Source: Steroidobacteraceae bacterium (GTDB lineage Bacteria > Pseudomonadota > Gammaproteobacteria > Steroidobacterales > Steroidobacteraceae). From it: a stretch of DNA of 32,810 nt. A program made the translations under genes and the position numbers. The notes below the pieces were generated by a model. The model saw only the letters and a list, made by a program, of their open reading frames with translations, searched no databases and was not told the DNA's origin. The stretch covers positions 1 to 32,810 of the forward strand of contig JABAQN010000071.1 in assembly GCA_019187495.1 (NCBI GenBank), given 5' to 3'. This document shows positions 9,482 through 19,393 of the stretch, piece after piece. How positions within the stretch are numbered: position 1 is the stretch's first letter; the number at the start of each line of letters is the position of its first letter.

Positions 9482-10771
9482 TCACCCCTCCCGTCGCGCG
9501 CGCGCGCCGCCCGCCGCACGCTGGCCCGCGACGGGTACGCGCAGCAGCAGCCCGCCGCCGATGACGAAGAGGAGCGCGATCGACAGCATCGCGAGCCGCG
9601 AGTCGCCGCTCACGAGCGCGACGCTGCCGGCGAGCATCGGCCCGAGGATCGCCGCCGCCTTGCCCATCATGTTGTAGAAGCCGAAGAACTCGCCGGCCTT
9701 GCCGGCCGGGACCAGCCGCCCGTAGAACGAGCGCGACAGCGACTGCACGCCGCCCTGCACGCAGCCGATCACGATCGCGAGCACGAAGAATTCCCGCTCG
9801 CTGTCGAGCCGGTAGGCATAGAGCGTGACGAGCGCGTACACCGCGAGCGCGACCAGGATGCCCGCCCGGGCACCGATGCGCGCGCCGAGCCAGCCGAAGG
9901 CGAGCGCCGCCGGAAAGCCGACGAACTGCACGAGCAGCAGCGCCTGGATCAGGCTCGCCTGCCGAAAGCCGAGTGCGAGCCCGTAGTCGACCGCCATCTT
10001 GATGATCGTGTTCACGCCGTCGATGTAGAACCAGTACGCGAGCAGGAAGAGCAGCAGCGGGCGACTCTCGCGCACGGCACCAAACGTGCGGCGCAATTCG
10101 GCGAGCCCCGCCGCGATCGCGACCCGCGGCGGCAGCGGCGGCGCACCGCGCGCTTCGCGCACGACCAACACCGCCGGCAGCGCGAACAGCAGCCACCAGA
10201 CCGCGACGGAGAGGAACGAGAGCTTCACCGCGGCGGCGGTGCCCGCGATGCCGAACAGCGCCGGCTGCGAGACCATCAGCGCATTGACCGCGAAGAGGAG
10301 TCCGCCGCCGAGATACCCGAGCGCATACCCGTAACCCGACACGAGATCGTACTCGGGCCCGGCTGCGACATCGGTCAGCAGCGAATCATAGAACTGGTTG
10401 CCGCCCCAGAAACCGATCGATGCCGCGCCGTAGAGCAGCGCCGCGAGCTGCCAGTCGCCCTGGCGCACGAGCACGAGTGCGGCCGTCATCGCCGCGCCGA
10501 GCACCGTGAAAAGCGCGAGCAGGCGGATGCGTGCCCCGCCCTTGTCGGCGATGGCGCCGATGACCGGCGCCATCAGCGCCACGATCAGGCTCGTCGCCGC
10601 GCTCGTCGCGCCGAGCCGGAACGTGCTCTCGGTCGCGGCAACGCCCTCGTTCCAGTACTGCTTGAAGAACAGCGGAAAGAAGCCCGCCATCACGGTGGTC
10701 GCGAACGCCGAATTCGCCCAGTCGTACATCGCCCAGGCGACGACGGGCTTGCGCGTGAGGACCTTCACCAT
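9482..10771 (-). CDS. MFS transporter, UMF1 (Atg22-like) family
   Basis: Inner-membrane permease of the major facilitator superfamily. The protein has 429 residues with about 12 hydrophobic helices. The N-terminal MYDWANSAFATTVM motif is characteristic of the UMF1/Atg22-like group, whose eukaryotic members export vacuolar amino acids; substrates of the bacterial ones are mostly unknown. The frame is open 25 codons upstream of the chosen ATG, but that would run into prfC; the ATG at 10771 leaves a 26-base gap after prfC and starts right before the first helix. It is probably co-transcribed with prfC and with the SnoaL-like gene downstream. Confidence 0.9.
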   Translation of the reverse strand: MVKVLTRKPVVAWAMYDWANSAFATTVMAGFFPLFFKQYWNEGVAATESTFRLGATSAATSLIVALMAPVIGAIADKGGARIRLLALFTVLGAAMTAALVLVRQGDWQLAALLYGAASIGFWGGNQFYDSLLTDVAAGPEYDLVSGYGYALGYLGGGLLFAVNALMVSQPALFGIAGTAAAVKLSFLSVAVWWLLFALPAVLVVREARGAPPLPPRVAIAAGLAELRRTFGAVRESRPLLLFLLAYWFYIDGVNTIIKMAVDYGLALGFRQASLIQALLLVQFVGFPAALAFGWLGARIGARAGILVALAVYALVTLYAYRLDSEREFFVLAIVIGCVQGGVQSLSRSFYGRLVPAGKAGEFFGFYNMMGKAAAILGPMLAGSVALVSGDSRLAMLSIALLFVIGGGLLLRVPVAGQRAAGGARARREG

Positions 10772-10797
10772 CCGCGCGAGCCTATCACCCGGCGCGA

Positions 10798-12393
<1,596 letters not shown>

Positions 12394-12481
12394 GGACCAT
12401 CACTCAGCAAGAGCAAGACACGGGTTTCATGAGACACATTCAGAGGGCTCGCGTACGCATTGCCCTCCGGCGGGGCCGCGC

Positions 12482-12487
12482 ATGATA
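12482..12487 (-). promoter_or_regulatory. Candidate extended -10 (TGgTATCAT) for prfC
   Basis: In the 129-base space between the toxin gene and prfC, the minus strand reads TGGTATCAT, an extended -10 form, about 90 bases before the prfC ATG. No convincing -35 is seen at the usual distance. The rest of this space shows no gene. The transcript would carry a leader of about 80 bases. Confidence 0.35.
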
Positions 12488-12522
12488 CCAGCGCCCCTTG
12501 CCTACCGACCGCCAAAGACCCG

Positions 12523-12957
12523 CTACTCAGTGCGCGGCACGCGCACCGCGCCGTCCCGTTCAGCGCGTACCAGAAAACGATCCCGCACGGCATCGAACAG
12601 GCGCGGCGGCAAGGTGCCGTAGGCGATCGATCCGTCGCCGCCGGGCACCGGCCGAAGGTCGGGCCCGGGCCAGATGAATTCGTTGACTTCCGTGACCACG
12701 ATCCAGGAGCGCTCACCGTCGAGTCCCAGGCGCTGCTTCGTGACGCGCGGAATCTCGACCGCATCAGCGGCTTCGTGTGGCGGCGCATGCGTGATGGGAA
12801 GAAGCAGCACCGTGGATTCGCCTTCATCGTCCGTGACGGCCATGACGATGGCGCACGGCCGGTCCTTGCGCCCCTCTTCCCGTCCGGCTTCGTACTCCCT
12901 CTTCCGGAGACAGGCGTAACGAATGACCAGGCCCGGATGGGGCGCAGGGAGGCTCAC
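12523..12957 (-). CDS. PemK/MazF-like toxin of a type II toxin-antitoxin pair
   Basis: The protein is 144 residues from GTG. It shows the PemK-like pattern: an early HPGLVIRY strand, KDRPCAIVMAV, a VLLLPITHAPP strand, then VNEFIWPG with a C-terminal LFDAVRDRFL helix. Proteins of this group are annotated as PemK-like growth inhibitors; MazF/PemK toxins cleave RNA. Whether this one still does cannot be told from sequence. It starts 5 bases after the stop of the Phd-like antitoxin, the usual order. It lies between the restriction-modification gene and prfC and is the last gene before the prfC promoter region. Confidence 0.75.
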   Translation of the reverse strand: MSLPAPHPGLVIRYACLRKREYEAGREEGRKDRPCAIVMAVTDDEGESTVLLLPITHAPPHEAADAVEIPRVTKQRLGLDGERSWIVVTEVNEFIWPGPDLRPVPGGDGSIAYGTLPPRLFDAVRDRFLVRAERDGAVRVPRTE

Positions 12958-12962
12958 CGTGT

Positions 12963-13235
12963 TCAGTCTTGAAGTTCGCTGTCGAGCGCGGCGAACTCCG
13001 GCGGCACGCGCGCCGCGCGGACGGCGTCGCGTTGCTGCGCCGAAAGCTCGCCGGCCTCGAGCACGCGTCGATCGCGGCGCTTGAGCCGCGAATACTCCTC
13101 CGCCGACAGCAGCACGGTCCGCTCGCGGCCGTTCTTCGTGATGGCGACCGGCCGTGTCAGCGCGATGTCCTGATACTTGCCCATGTTGCGGTGAAACTCC
13201 GCCGCGCTGACCGTAACCGCATCCAAGTTGCGCAT
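12963..13235 (-). CDS. Phd/YefM-like antitoxin
   Basis: The protein is 90 residues from ATG 13235. The N-terminal half follows the Phd/YefM pattern: VTVSAAEFHRNMGKY, then a PVAITKNGRERTVLLSAEEY strand-helix, which in the family makes the DNA-binding dimer. The C-terminal part is short, charged and alanine-rich, suitable for wrapping the toxin. Two starts are possible. ATG 13235 has a weak GCGGGA site 10 bases upstream. ATG 13271 (102 residues) has a better AGGAA site 9 bases upstream, but that site touches the -35 of the likely promoter, so it could only be used on readthrough transcripts. I chose 13235 because the family domain begins there. Confidence 0.8.
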   Translation of the reverse strand: MRNLDAVTVSAAEFHRNMGKYQDIALTRPVAITKNGRERTVLLSAEEYSRLKRRDRRVLEAGELSAQQRDAVRAARVPPEFAALDSELQD

Positions 13236-13289
13236 AATATTGAATTCCCGCGTTATGCGCAGAATACTCATAATGCGTACTTCCTGCAA
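13229..13289 (-). promoter_or_regulatory. Promoter and operator-like palindrome of the toxin-antitoxin genes
   Basis: Minus strand: TTGCAG (13284-13289), 17 bases, then TATTCT (13261-13266), a plausible sigma70 promoter. A 9-base inverted repeat, TGCGCATAA at 13229-13237 and TTATGCGCA at 13253-13261 with a 15-base spacer, covers the expected transcription start and the antitoxin ATG. This AT-rich patch stands out in the GC-rich neighbourhood. Phd-type antitoxins repress their own operon by binding such palindromes, so an autoregulatory operator is likely by family knowledge; binding itself is not shown. Confidence 0.5.
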
Positions 13290-13304
13290 GCCCGGGTTAG
13301 TCCC

Positions 13305-16300
13305 TCAAGGCTTGCCGCGGACAACCTGCGGCAACTGAAGCGGCGGCAGCGCCTTCACGATCTTCATGGTCTCGAGGCTCACGGTGATCACCCGCAGCAG
13401 CAGCTCCAGCGGATAGCGCGGGTTGTGCATGGTTTCGATGGCCCAGTCGTTGGCGTCGCTGACGATGCCGCTCGCCTTGTCGGTCTTGACGCACTGGCGC
13501 TCCATCACCCAGTCGATGGCGGGCTTGCCGTTGACCACGTACTCGTAGGCGGCGAGCGGAATGCCGGTGACCGTGATGCGCTGGTTGTAAATGACGGTGC
13601 CGAGGTCCTTGTCCTTGCCCCGCTTGCCGTAGCGCATCTTCTCGACGCGGTAATCGGCGCCGGTGAGCGGCTTGCCGCCATGCTCGATCTTCGCGCCGGC
13701 ATACATCGGCACCGTCTCGTAGTTCAGGTGCAGCTCCGCGAGCTGGCGGCCGGCGCGGCTGAACTGCCAGAAATCCGCTGCCGTCTTCACGCGGGGGATG
13801 CGCGGTAGCTCCTTGCCGAGATTGTCGGCGTAGCGTTCACGGTAATCCGGCGAATGCAGCAGGCCGTAGACGTAGTAGAAGACGTCCTCCTTGCCGAGGT
13901 TATCGCCGGGGTAAGCCGCCTGGAAGTGTGCGAGCCCGGCATCGGTGATGGCATCGCGGCGCTTGCGGGTGGTGGGCGCGGCATCGGCCTTGAACAAACC
14001 TGCTTGTGCCGACGGCTCGTCGGGATCAACGGCGGGTTCGTCGTAGAGGTAGAGCGGGAAATACTGCGACCCCACCATGTCCACGGCGTGCAGACTGGCC
14101 ACCGTGTTGGTGATGAATACCGACCAGGTGCTGCGCGAATCCGATGCGGATACGCCGATGGCCATGTTCGCTGCCGCGGCATCGGGGAAGATGCGCGGCA
14201 TCTGGTACACCATCTCGTTCAAGCGACGGTTGAAATACAACCATTGCTTTGAGAACGGCCGGTAAAGGCCTGGCACGAGACATTCGGGCTCGAACTCAAG
14301 GCGCCGGTCTCGGCTCAAATCCTGCTTCAACGCGCGAGTCCAGCTGATCTTCGTCGGATCGGTGTCGATGAAACCATCCACCTTCTCGTCGCGCGCCTTC
14401 CTCGCCAGCGTTCCAAATGCCTTGCTGAAGCGCTCGGCCTCCGCGTTGTAGAGAGAAATCATGCGCATCACGTTGTCTGCGAGTGAAGGTCGAGACGGGC
14501 TATAGCACCAGGCATCACGGTTGGTGACCACGCCCAGTGAAAAGTTCTCGAACAGACTGAGGCCGTCACCCTTCTTGTCGCCCAGCGCAATGAACTCGCC
14601 GAAGCTGTCATCGCGCTGCTTGAACCAATCGCCGTGCGCATCCGGTGTGATCCGCTGCCATCCGTGAGTCGCGTCGATGCCCGCGATGCTGGCATAGTCG
14701 TCGATCTTCTTCAGCTTGTCGTCGCGGCTCAGATAGTCGCCGATGTCGTGGAAGCGAATCAGGCCGCGCTCTGTGGCGCGCGGATTCTTGACGAGCAACG
14801 AGATGGCAATCGGCGCCCGGCTGCCACCGCCAAAGATCTTGCCGCCTTCCTTGCGCGACAATTCGCCTGAGGTGCGTTGATTGCCGCGCAGATGGAACAC
14901 ATAGATGCTGCTGAACTCCTCAGCGAGGCACTTGCGCAGGCCGTCGGCAGTGTTGGCGTCGAGGAAGCCTGCGTTGGTGACGAAACCGATGACGCCGCTT
15001 GCGCCGATGCGATCGCTGGCCCAGCGGATGGCGCGGACGTAGCTGTCGTACAGTCCCTTGGCGAGCGTGGCGTTGGAACGCTCCGCGTAAGTACTGCGGA
15101 TCCGCTCATCCAGATGCGGATAGGCAACGTTGTCGTTGTTGTCGTTCTCGCTCTTTTGCCCCACCGAATACGGCGGATTCGCCATGATCACGCGGATGTC
15201 GAGCTTCTTCTGCCGCCTGCGCCGCCGGCTGTTGTTCACGAGCAGCGCGTCCACCAGATCTTCTTTCTCGTACATCTGGAAGGTGTCGGTAAGGCAGATG
15301 CCCTCGAAGGGCTGGTAGTCGCCCCCGACGATGCCGTGATACACGGCTTCGATGTTGATCGCGGCGATGTAGTAGGCCAGCAGCACGATCTCGTTGGCGT
15401 GGATCTCCTGCCGGTACTTGCGCGGCAGTTCCTCCGGCTTGATCAGTCCGCTCTGCAGCAGGCGGGTGATGAAAGTGCCGGTGCCGGCGAACGGGTCGAT
15501 GATGTGCACGCCCTCGCTGCCGAGTGTCTGGCCGAATTCCTTCTGCAACAGATGTGCGACGCTGTGGATGATGAAATCCACCACCTCGACCGGTGTGTAG
15601 ACGATCCCGAGGCGGTCCGCCATGCGCGGGAAGGCGTTGCGGAAAAACTTGTCGTACAGCTCGACCACGATCTTCTGCTTGCCGGCGGCGTTGTCGATGC
15701 CCTCGGCGCGCAGCCTGACACTGTCGTAGAAGCTGCGCAGCGTGTCGGCTTCCTTCTCCAGGTGATGCTCGTGCAGCGCGTCGAGCACGCCCTGCATGGC
15801 GAGGCTCATGGGATTGTGGCTGGCGAAGCTGTAGTGCTCGAACAGCGCGTCGAACACGGGCTTGGTGATCAGGTGCTGCGCCAGCATTTCGACGATGTCG
15901 GCGTCGGTGATGCTGTCGTTCAGGTCATCGCGCAGTTCGGCGGCGAACACCTCGAACGCCTTGCGCTCGCGCGTGTTGGCAGGGTCGTCGAGCAAGGCGG
16001 TGATGCGGTCGATGTGCGTGCGGGCGATGCGGGCGATGTCGTTGGCCCAGTCCTCCCAGTGGTGGCGGTTGCCGACCTTCTCCACGAGCTTCGCGTAGAT
16101 GGCGCGTTCGATTTCGCCGATCTCGAACTGCAGTTCGCCCTGGTCCTCCTTGCCATAGCTCCGGGTGGCGGTTTCGGCGATCGTGAACTGGTTGCGGCCC
16201 GCGTCCCTGTCCTTCGCGCCGCGCGCCTTTGGCGTCTTCTTCGGAAGCCGGTCGGTGACAGCGATGACTTCCATCTTCTGCACATTGGGGCCGACCAGCT

Positions 16301-18260
16301 CCATCTTGTTGACCATGGCGTCGAAGCGGTCGTCGTGCGAGCGCAGTGCCTGCAGCACCTGCCAGACCACGCGGTAGGTCTTGTTGTCGGCCAGCGCCTC
16401 GTGCGGTTCCAGGCCGGCAGGGATCACCACCGGCAGCACCACGTAGCCGCGCTTCTTGCCGGGCGCATTGCGCATGACGCGGCCGACCGACTGCACCACC
16501 TCGACCTGTGAAGTGCGCGGCGTGAGAAACAGCACGGCGTCGAGCGCCGGCACGTCCACGCCTTCGGAGAGGCAGCGCACGTTGCTCAGGATCCGGCACG
16601 TATCGGCAGGCAGATCGGCCTCGAGCCAGTCGAGCTTCGCCTGCTTCTCGCTCGCGTTCATGCCGCCGTCCACGTGCTCGGCCTCGCAGGCGAGCGTGGC
16701 CATGTCCTCGTCGTCCGCCGTGCGCTGGTACTCCTCCACCACCGCGCGGAACATGCCGGCGATGTGCTTGGAGCTGACCTTGTGGGTCCGCCCGCTCTTC
16801 TGCACTTCGATGACCTGGCAGAAGGCGACGGCGCGCTGCATGGGCGATTCATCGCCGTGGAGATTCTCCGCCAGTCCCTGTTTGGCGAGCGCCTTCCAGC
16901 ACCCGACGATGCGCGCGGCGTCGTCCACCTTGAGCTGGTTGTTCTCGTCCTTCAGCAGGTTCTGCAGGCGGCGATTGACGTGCGCTTCCTCGACCGACAG
17001 CACGATGACCTTGTAATCCACCAAGAGGCCGCGCTTCACCGCCTCGGAGAAGGTGATGACGTGCAGCTCTTTCCCGTAGAGCGCCTCGTCATCCATGGAA
17101 CACAGCGCCACGTTGTCGCGTTCGGCGCTCGCCTTGGCGCCTGCGCCGTAGATGCGCGGCGTCGCGGTCATGTACAGGCGCCTGGTGGCGCGCAGGAACG
17201 CGTTGTCGTGCACCTTGACGAAATGGCTCTCGTCGTCGTCGTCGAACGTGGCGCCGGTGGTGCGGTGGGCCTCGTCGCACACGACGAGATCGAAATCGGG
17301 GAGCCCGAGCGTCTGCGCGTCGCTCAGCACGTCGATGCTGTGATACGTGCCGAATACCACGCTCATGTGCCGCTCGTCGTGACGCGCGCGCATTTCCTCG
17401 GCGAGCCGCCGCGCATCCGTGGTGGCGGGGTATTGCAGCTCGTGGGTGAGCATCCGGAAGTCGTCGTCTGCCGACTTGCGCTTCTTGCCGACGTCGCTGT
17501 CGGAGCAGACCGCGAAGCTGTGCAGCGCGATCGTGCTGTCCTGCGTCCACTCGGTGAGCGCCTGCGACAGCAGTGCAAGGCTCGGCACGAGGAACAGCAC
17601 GCGCTTTCCTGCGCCGGCCATCCGCTCGGCGATCACGAGGCTCGCGAAGGTCTTGCCCGTGCCGCAGGCCATGATGAGCTTGCCGCGATCGGCGCCGGCG
17701 AGACCGGCCAGCACCGCGTCCACGGCGGCCTTCTGGTGCGGCCGCAGCGTCTTCTTCGGCTTCAGCACCGGCGCGGCCTGCGGCCGGTAGCGCGACCAGT
17801 CGATCCTGCTCCCCTCGAGGTCGTGCAGCGTGACGAGGCTCACCGGCGGCTGCTGGTCCTGCACGGCATTGCGCAGGTGGCCGCTGCTTTTCGTCGCCGT
17901 CAGGAAGATCAGCCGGTGCGCGAACTGCTTCTTGCTGGAGGCGGTGAAGAAGGTCGCGAAGTCGTCGAGCCTGAGCACCGCGTCTTCGTCGTAGAACTTC
18001 GCCTGGATGGCGTGCAGCTCGCCGCCGGCGGTCTGCGCCACGAGGTCGATGCCGGCATCGGCGCCCACATCGCCGAGCCCGCGCAGGGCCGCCTGCGCCC
18101 GCCATTCCTCCCACAGCCAGACCTGGCCGCCGTACAGGTCGGCGTAGTACGGCTCGGTGAGCAGATAGACTTTGACCAGGCGCTCGAAATAGCTGCCCTT
18201 CTCGCGCTCGGAGGCGGCACTGCGCCGGAAGCTGTCCAGCAGCGTGGTCAGGCTCGTCAT
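13305..18260 (-). CDS. Type ISP restriction-modification enzyme (single-chain nuclease-helicase-methyltransferase)
   Basis: Single polypeptide of 1651 residues, similar in layout and size to LlaGI/LlaBIII. Domains in order: an Mrr-like PD-(D/E)XK nuclease at about residues 20-150 (GID with D72, then HAIQAKF with Q86 and K88); a superfamily 2 helicase with Walker A ACGTGKT (198-204), DEAH (329-332), MTATPR (364-369) and motif VI QSVGRVMR (590-597); a coupler; an N6-adenine methyltransferase with motif I DPFAGTGTF (922-930) and NPPY (1028-1031); then a target-recognition region to the end. In the family it methylates one strand of an asymmetric site and cuts after ATP-driven translocation when two enzymes collide. 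The ATG overlaps the rimI stop (ATGA). The reading frame extends upstream only as a shadow of rimI. Base composition is visibly less GC-rich than its neighbours, consistent with transfer. No disruption seen. Confidence 0.95.
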   Translation of the reverse strand: MTSLTTLLDSFRRSAASEREKGSYFERLVKVYLLTEPYYADLYGGQVWLWEEWRAQAALRGLGDVGADAGIDLVAQTAGGELHAIQAKFYDEDAVLRLDDFATFFTASSKKQFAHRLIFLTATKSSGHLRNAVQDQQPPVSLVTLHDLEGSRIDWSRYRPQAAPVLKPKKTLRPHQKAAVDAVLAGLAGADRGKLIMACGTGKTFASLVIAERMAGAGKRVLFLVPSLALLSQALTEWTQDSTIALHSFAVCSDSDVGKKRKSADDDFRMLTHELQYPATTDARRLAEEMRARHDERHMSVVFGTYHSIDVLSDAQTLGLPDFDLVVCDEAHRTTGATFDDDDESHFVKVHDNAFLRATRRLYMTATPRIYGAGAKASAERDNVALCSMDDEALYGKELHVITFSEAVKRGLLVDYKVIVLSVEEAHVNRRLQNLLKDENNQLKVDDAARIVGCWKALAKQGLAENLHGDESPMQRAVAFCQVIEVQKSGRTHKVSSKHIAGMFRAVVEEYQRTADDEDMATLACEAEHVDGGMNASEKQAKLDWLEADLPADTCRILSNVRCLSEGVDVPALDAVLFLTPRTSQVEVVQSVGRVMRNAPGKKRGYVVLPVVIPAGLEPHEALADNKTYRVVWQVLQALRSHDDRFDAMVNKMELVGPNVQKMEVIAVTDRLPKKTPKARGAKDRDAGRNQFTIAETATRSYGKEDQGELQFEIGEIERAIYAKLVEKVGNRHHWEDWANDIARIARTHIDRITALLDDPANTRERKAFEVFAAELRDDLNDSITDADIVEMLAQHLITKPVFDALFEHYSFASHNPMSLAMQGVLDALHEHHLEKEADTLRSFYDSVRLRAEGIDNAAGKQKIVVELYDKFFRNAFPRMADRLGIVYTPVEVVDFIIHSVAHLLQKEFGQTLGSEGVHIIDPFAGTGTFITRLLQSGLIKPEELPRKYRQEIHANEIVLLAYYIAAINIEAVYHGIVGGDYQPFEGICLTDTFQMYEKEDLVDALLVNNSRRRRRQKKLDIRVIMANPPYSVGQKSENDNNDNVAYPHLDERIRSTYAERSNATLAKGLYDSYVRAIRWASDRIGASGVIGFVTNAGFLDANTADGLRKCLAEEFSSIYVFHLRGNQRTSGELSRKEGGKIFGGGSRAPIAISLLVKNPRATERGLIRFHDIGDYLSRDDKLKKIDDYASIAGIDATHGWQRITPDAHGDWFKQRDDSFGEFIALGDKKGDGLSLFENFSLGVVTNRDAWCYSPSRPSLADNVMRMISLYNAEAERFSKAFGTLARKARDEKVDGFIDTDPTKISWTRALKQDLSRDRRLEFEPECLVPGLYRPFSKQWLYFNRRLNEMVYQMPRIFPDAAAANMAIGVSASDSRSTWSVFITNTVASLHAVDMVGSQYFPLYLYDEPAVDPDEPSAQAGLFKADAAPTTRKRRDAITDAGLAHFQAAYPGDNLGKEDVFYYVYGLLHSPDYRERYADNLGKELPRIPRVKTAADFWQFSRAGRQLAELHLNYETVPMYAGAKIEHGGKPLTGADYRVEKMRYGKRGKDKDLGTVIYNQRITVTGIPLAAYEYVVNGKPAIDWVMERQCVKTDKASGIVSDANDWAIETMHNPRYPLELLLRVITVSLETMKIVKALPPLQLPQVVRGKP

Positions 18261-18760
18261 GGGCGAGCCGGCGCCGCCCGCAGTTCGCCGAGCGGCAGCC
18301 GCAGCACCGTCGCGTCCTCGCGCCCGCCAACCGCCTGGTAGTAGCCCCGCCGCACGCCCACCGGCACGAAGCCGAGCGACTGGTAGAGGCGGATCGCCGC
18401 GAGGTTCGACGGGCGCACTTCGAGGAACGCGTCGTCCATGCCCGCCTGCGCGGCGAGATCGAGCAGGCGGCGCAGCAGTGTGCGGCCGATGCCCCGCCCG
18501 CGCATCGGCGTGCGCACGCAGAGGTTCAGGATGTGCGCTTCGCCGGCGCCGATGCTCATGATGCCGTAGCCGACGAAATCGAAGCCGATCTCGACGACGC
18601 GGCACACATAGCCGACCCGCACGCAGTCGCGGAAGATTCCCTCGCTCCACGGGAATGGATAGGACTCGCGCTCGAGCGCGGCGACCTGGGGCAGGTCGTC
18701 CTCGGTCATGGCCCGCAGTTCGACGCTCGGAACGGCGAGGTCATCCCGCGCGGCGGCCAT
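18257..18760 (-). CDS. rimI: Ribosomal protein S18-alanine N-acetyltransferase
   Basis: GNAT-fold enzyme that acetylates the N-terminal alanine of ribosomal protein S18 from acetyl-CoA. The protein is 167 residues. The acetyl-CoA loop is RGRGIGRTLL, preceded by the ILNLCVRTPMRG strand. RimI-typical elements are the early PFPWSEGIFRDC and the late EVRPSNLAAIRLYQSLGF and RGYY. It starts at ATG 18760, overlapping the end of udg by 20 bases, and its stop codon overlaps the start of the restriction-modification gene. A generic GNAT is the alternative, but the motif set and gene context favour RimI. Confidence 0.92.
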   Translation of the reverse strand: MAAARDDLAVPSVELRAMTEDDLPQVAALERESYPFPWSEGIFRDCVRVGYVCRVVEIGFDFVGYGIMSIGAGEAHILNLCVRTPMRGRGIGRTLLRRLLDLAAQAGMDDAFLEVRPSNLAAIRLYQSLGFVPVGVRRGYYQAVGGREDATVLRLPLGELRAAPARP

Positions 18761-19388
18761 CGATCGCGCTCCGGGCGAGCTTCAGGTCTTCCCATGCCTT
18801 GCGCTTCTCGCCCGGCGAGCGCAGCAGATAGGCGGGATGGTAGGTGACGACGAGCGGCGTGCCGGACGGGCCGAATTGATGCACGCGCCCGCGCAGGCGC
18901 GCTACCGGCACGTCGGTGCCGAGCAGGGTCTGCGCGGAGATGCGACCCACCGCGAGGATGATGTCGGGCGCGATCGATGCGATCTGGCGCATCAGGTACG
19001 GCAGGCAGGCCGCGATCTCCTCGGGCTTCGGATCGCGATTGCCGGGCGGGCGGCACTTCAGGATATTCGCGATGAACACGGTATCGCGCGCGAGGCCGAG
19101 CGCGCGCAGCATCGAGTCGAGCAGTTGTCCTGCGCGCCCGACGAACGGTTCGCCGCGGCGATCTTCCTCGGCGCCCGGCGCCTCCCCGACGATCAGCCAG
19201 CGCGCGTGCGGGTCGCCGACGCCGAACACCGTCTGCGTGCGCGTCTCGCACAACCGGCATTTGACGCAGACCGCCACTTCCGATCGCAGCGCCTCCCAGG
19301 AGGCGTCCGGCGCCTTCCGGCGTGACCGGGACCGGTACGCATCGATGCCGAGCGCATCGAGGTAGTGCGCGCGGCGCGCGGGGTCCAT
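18741..19388 (-). CDS. Uracil-DNA glycosylase, family 4 (4Fe-4S)
   Basis: Removes uracil from DNA, starting base-excision repair. The protein is 215 residues. Motif A is GEAPGAEED (residues 68-76) and motif B is HPAYLLR with H184. Cysteines at about 41, 44, 112 and 128 have nearly the spacing of the four cluster ligands of family 4 enzymes. The start is ATG 19388, 5 bases after pssA stops; the frame is open far upstream but only as a shadow of pssA and proS. An N-terminal basic extension of about 35 residues precedes the cluster motif. Similar domains occur as SPO1 DNA polymerase-like annotations. It probably shares a transcript with pssA and rimI. It acts in the same dUTP/uracil-in-DNA area as dcd further right. 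Confidence 0.95.
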   Translation of the reverse strand: MDPARRAHYLDALGIDAYRSRSRRKAPDASWEALRSEVAVCVKCRLCETRTQTVFGVGDPHARWLIVGEAPGAEEDRRGEPFVGRAGQLLDSMLRALGLARDTVFIANILKCRPPGNRDPKPEEIAACLPYLMRQIASIAPDIILAVGRISAQTLLGTDVPVARLRGRVHQFGPSGTPLVVTYHPAYLLRSPGEKRKAWEDLKLARSAIDGRRAG

Positions 19389-19393
19389 GGTCG

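Noticed and set aside
12394-12522. A small gene or insertion remnant between prfC and the toxin
   Set aside because: No frame with a start, ribosome site and coding pattern; only a likely prfC promoter is seen.
14877-16511. A 544-codon open frame opposite the restriction-modification gene
   Set aside because: Antisense shadow; composition is repetitive H/V/D/L and the other strand has a complete multi-domain enzyme.
12520-18262. Target-site duplication or attachment sites flanking the defence block
   Set aside because: I compared the two ends by eye and found no convincing direct repeat, integrase or tRNA gene.
18261-18650. A 130-codon N-terminal extension of the restriction-modification gene
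   Set aside because: It reads rimI in another frame and is arginine-rich noise; the true N-terminus starts at the ATG that overlaps the rimI stop.
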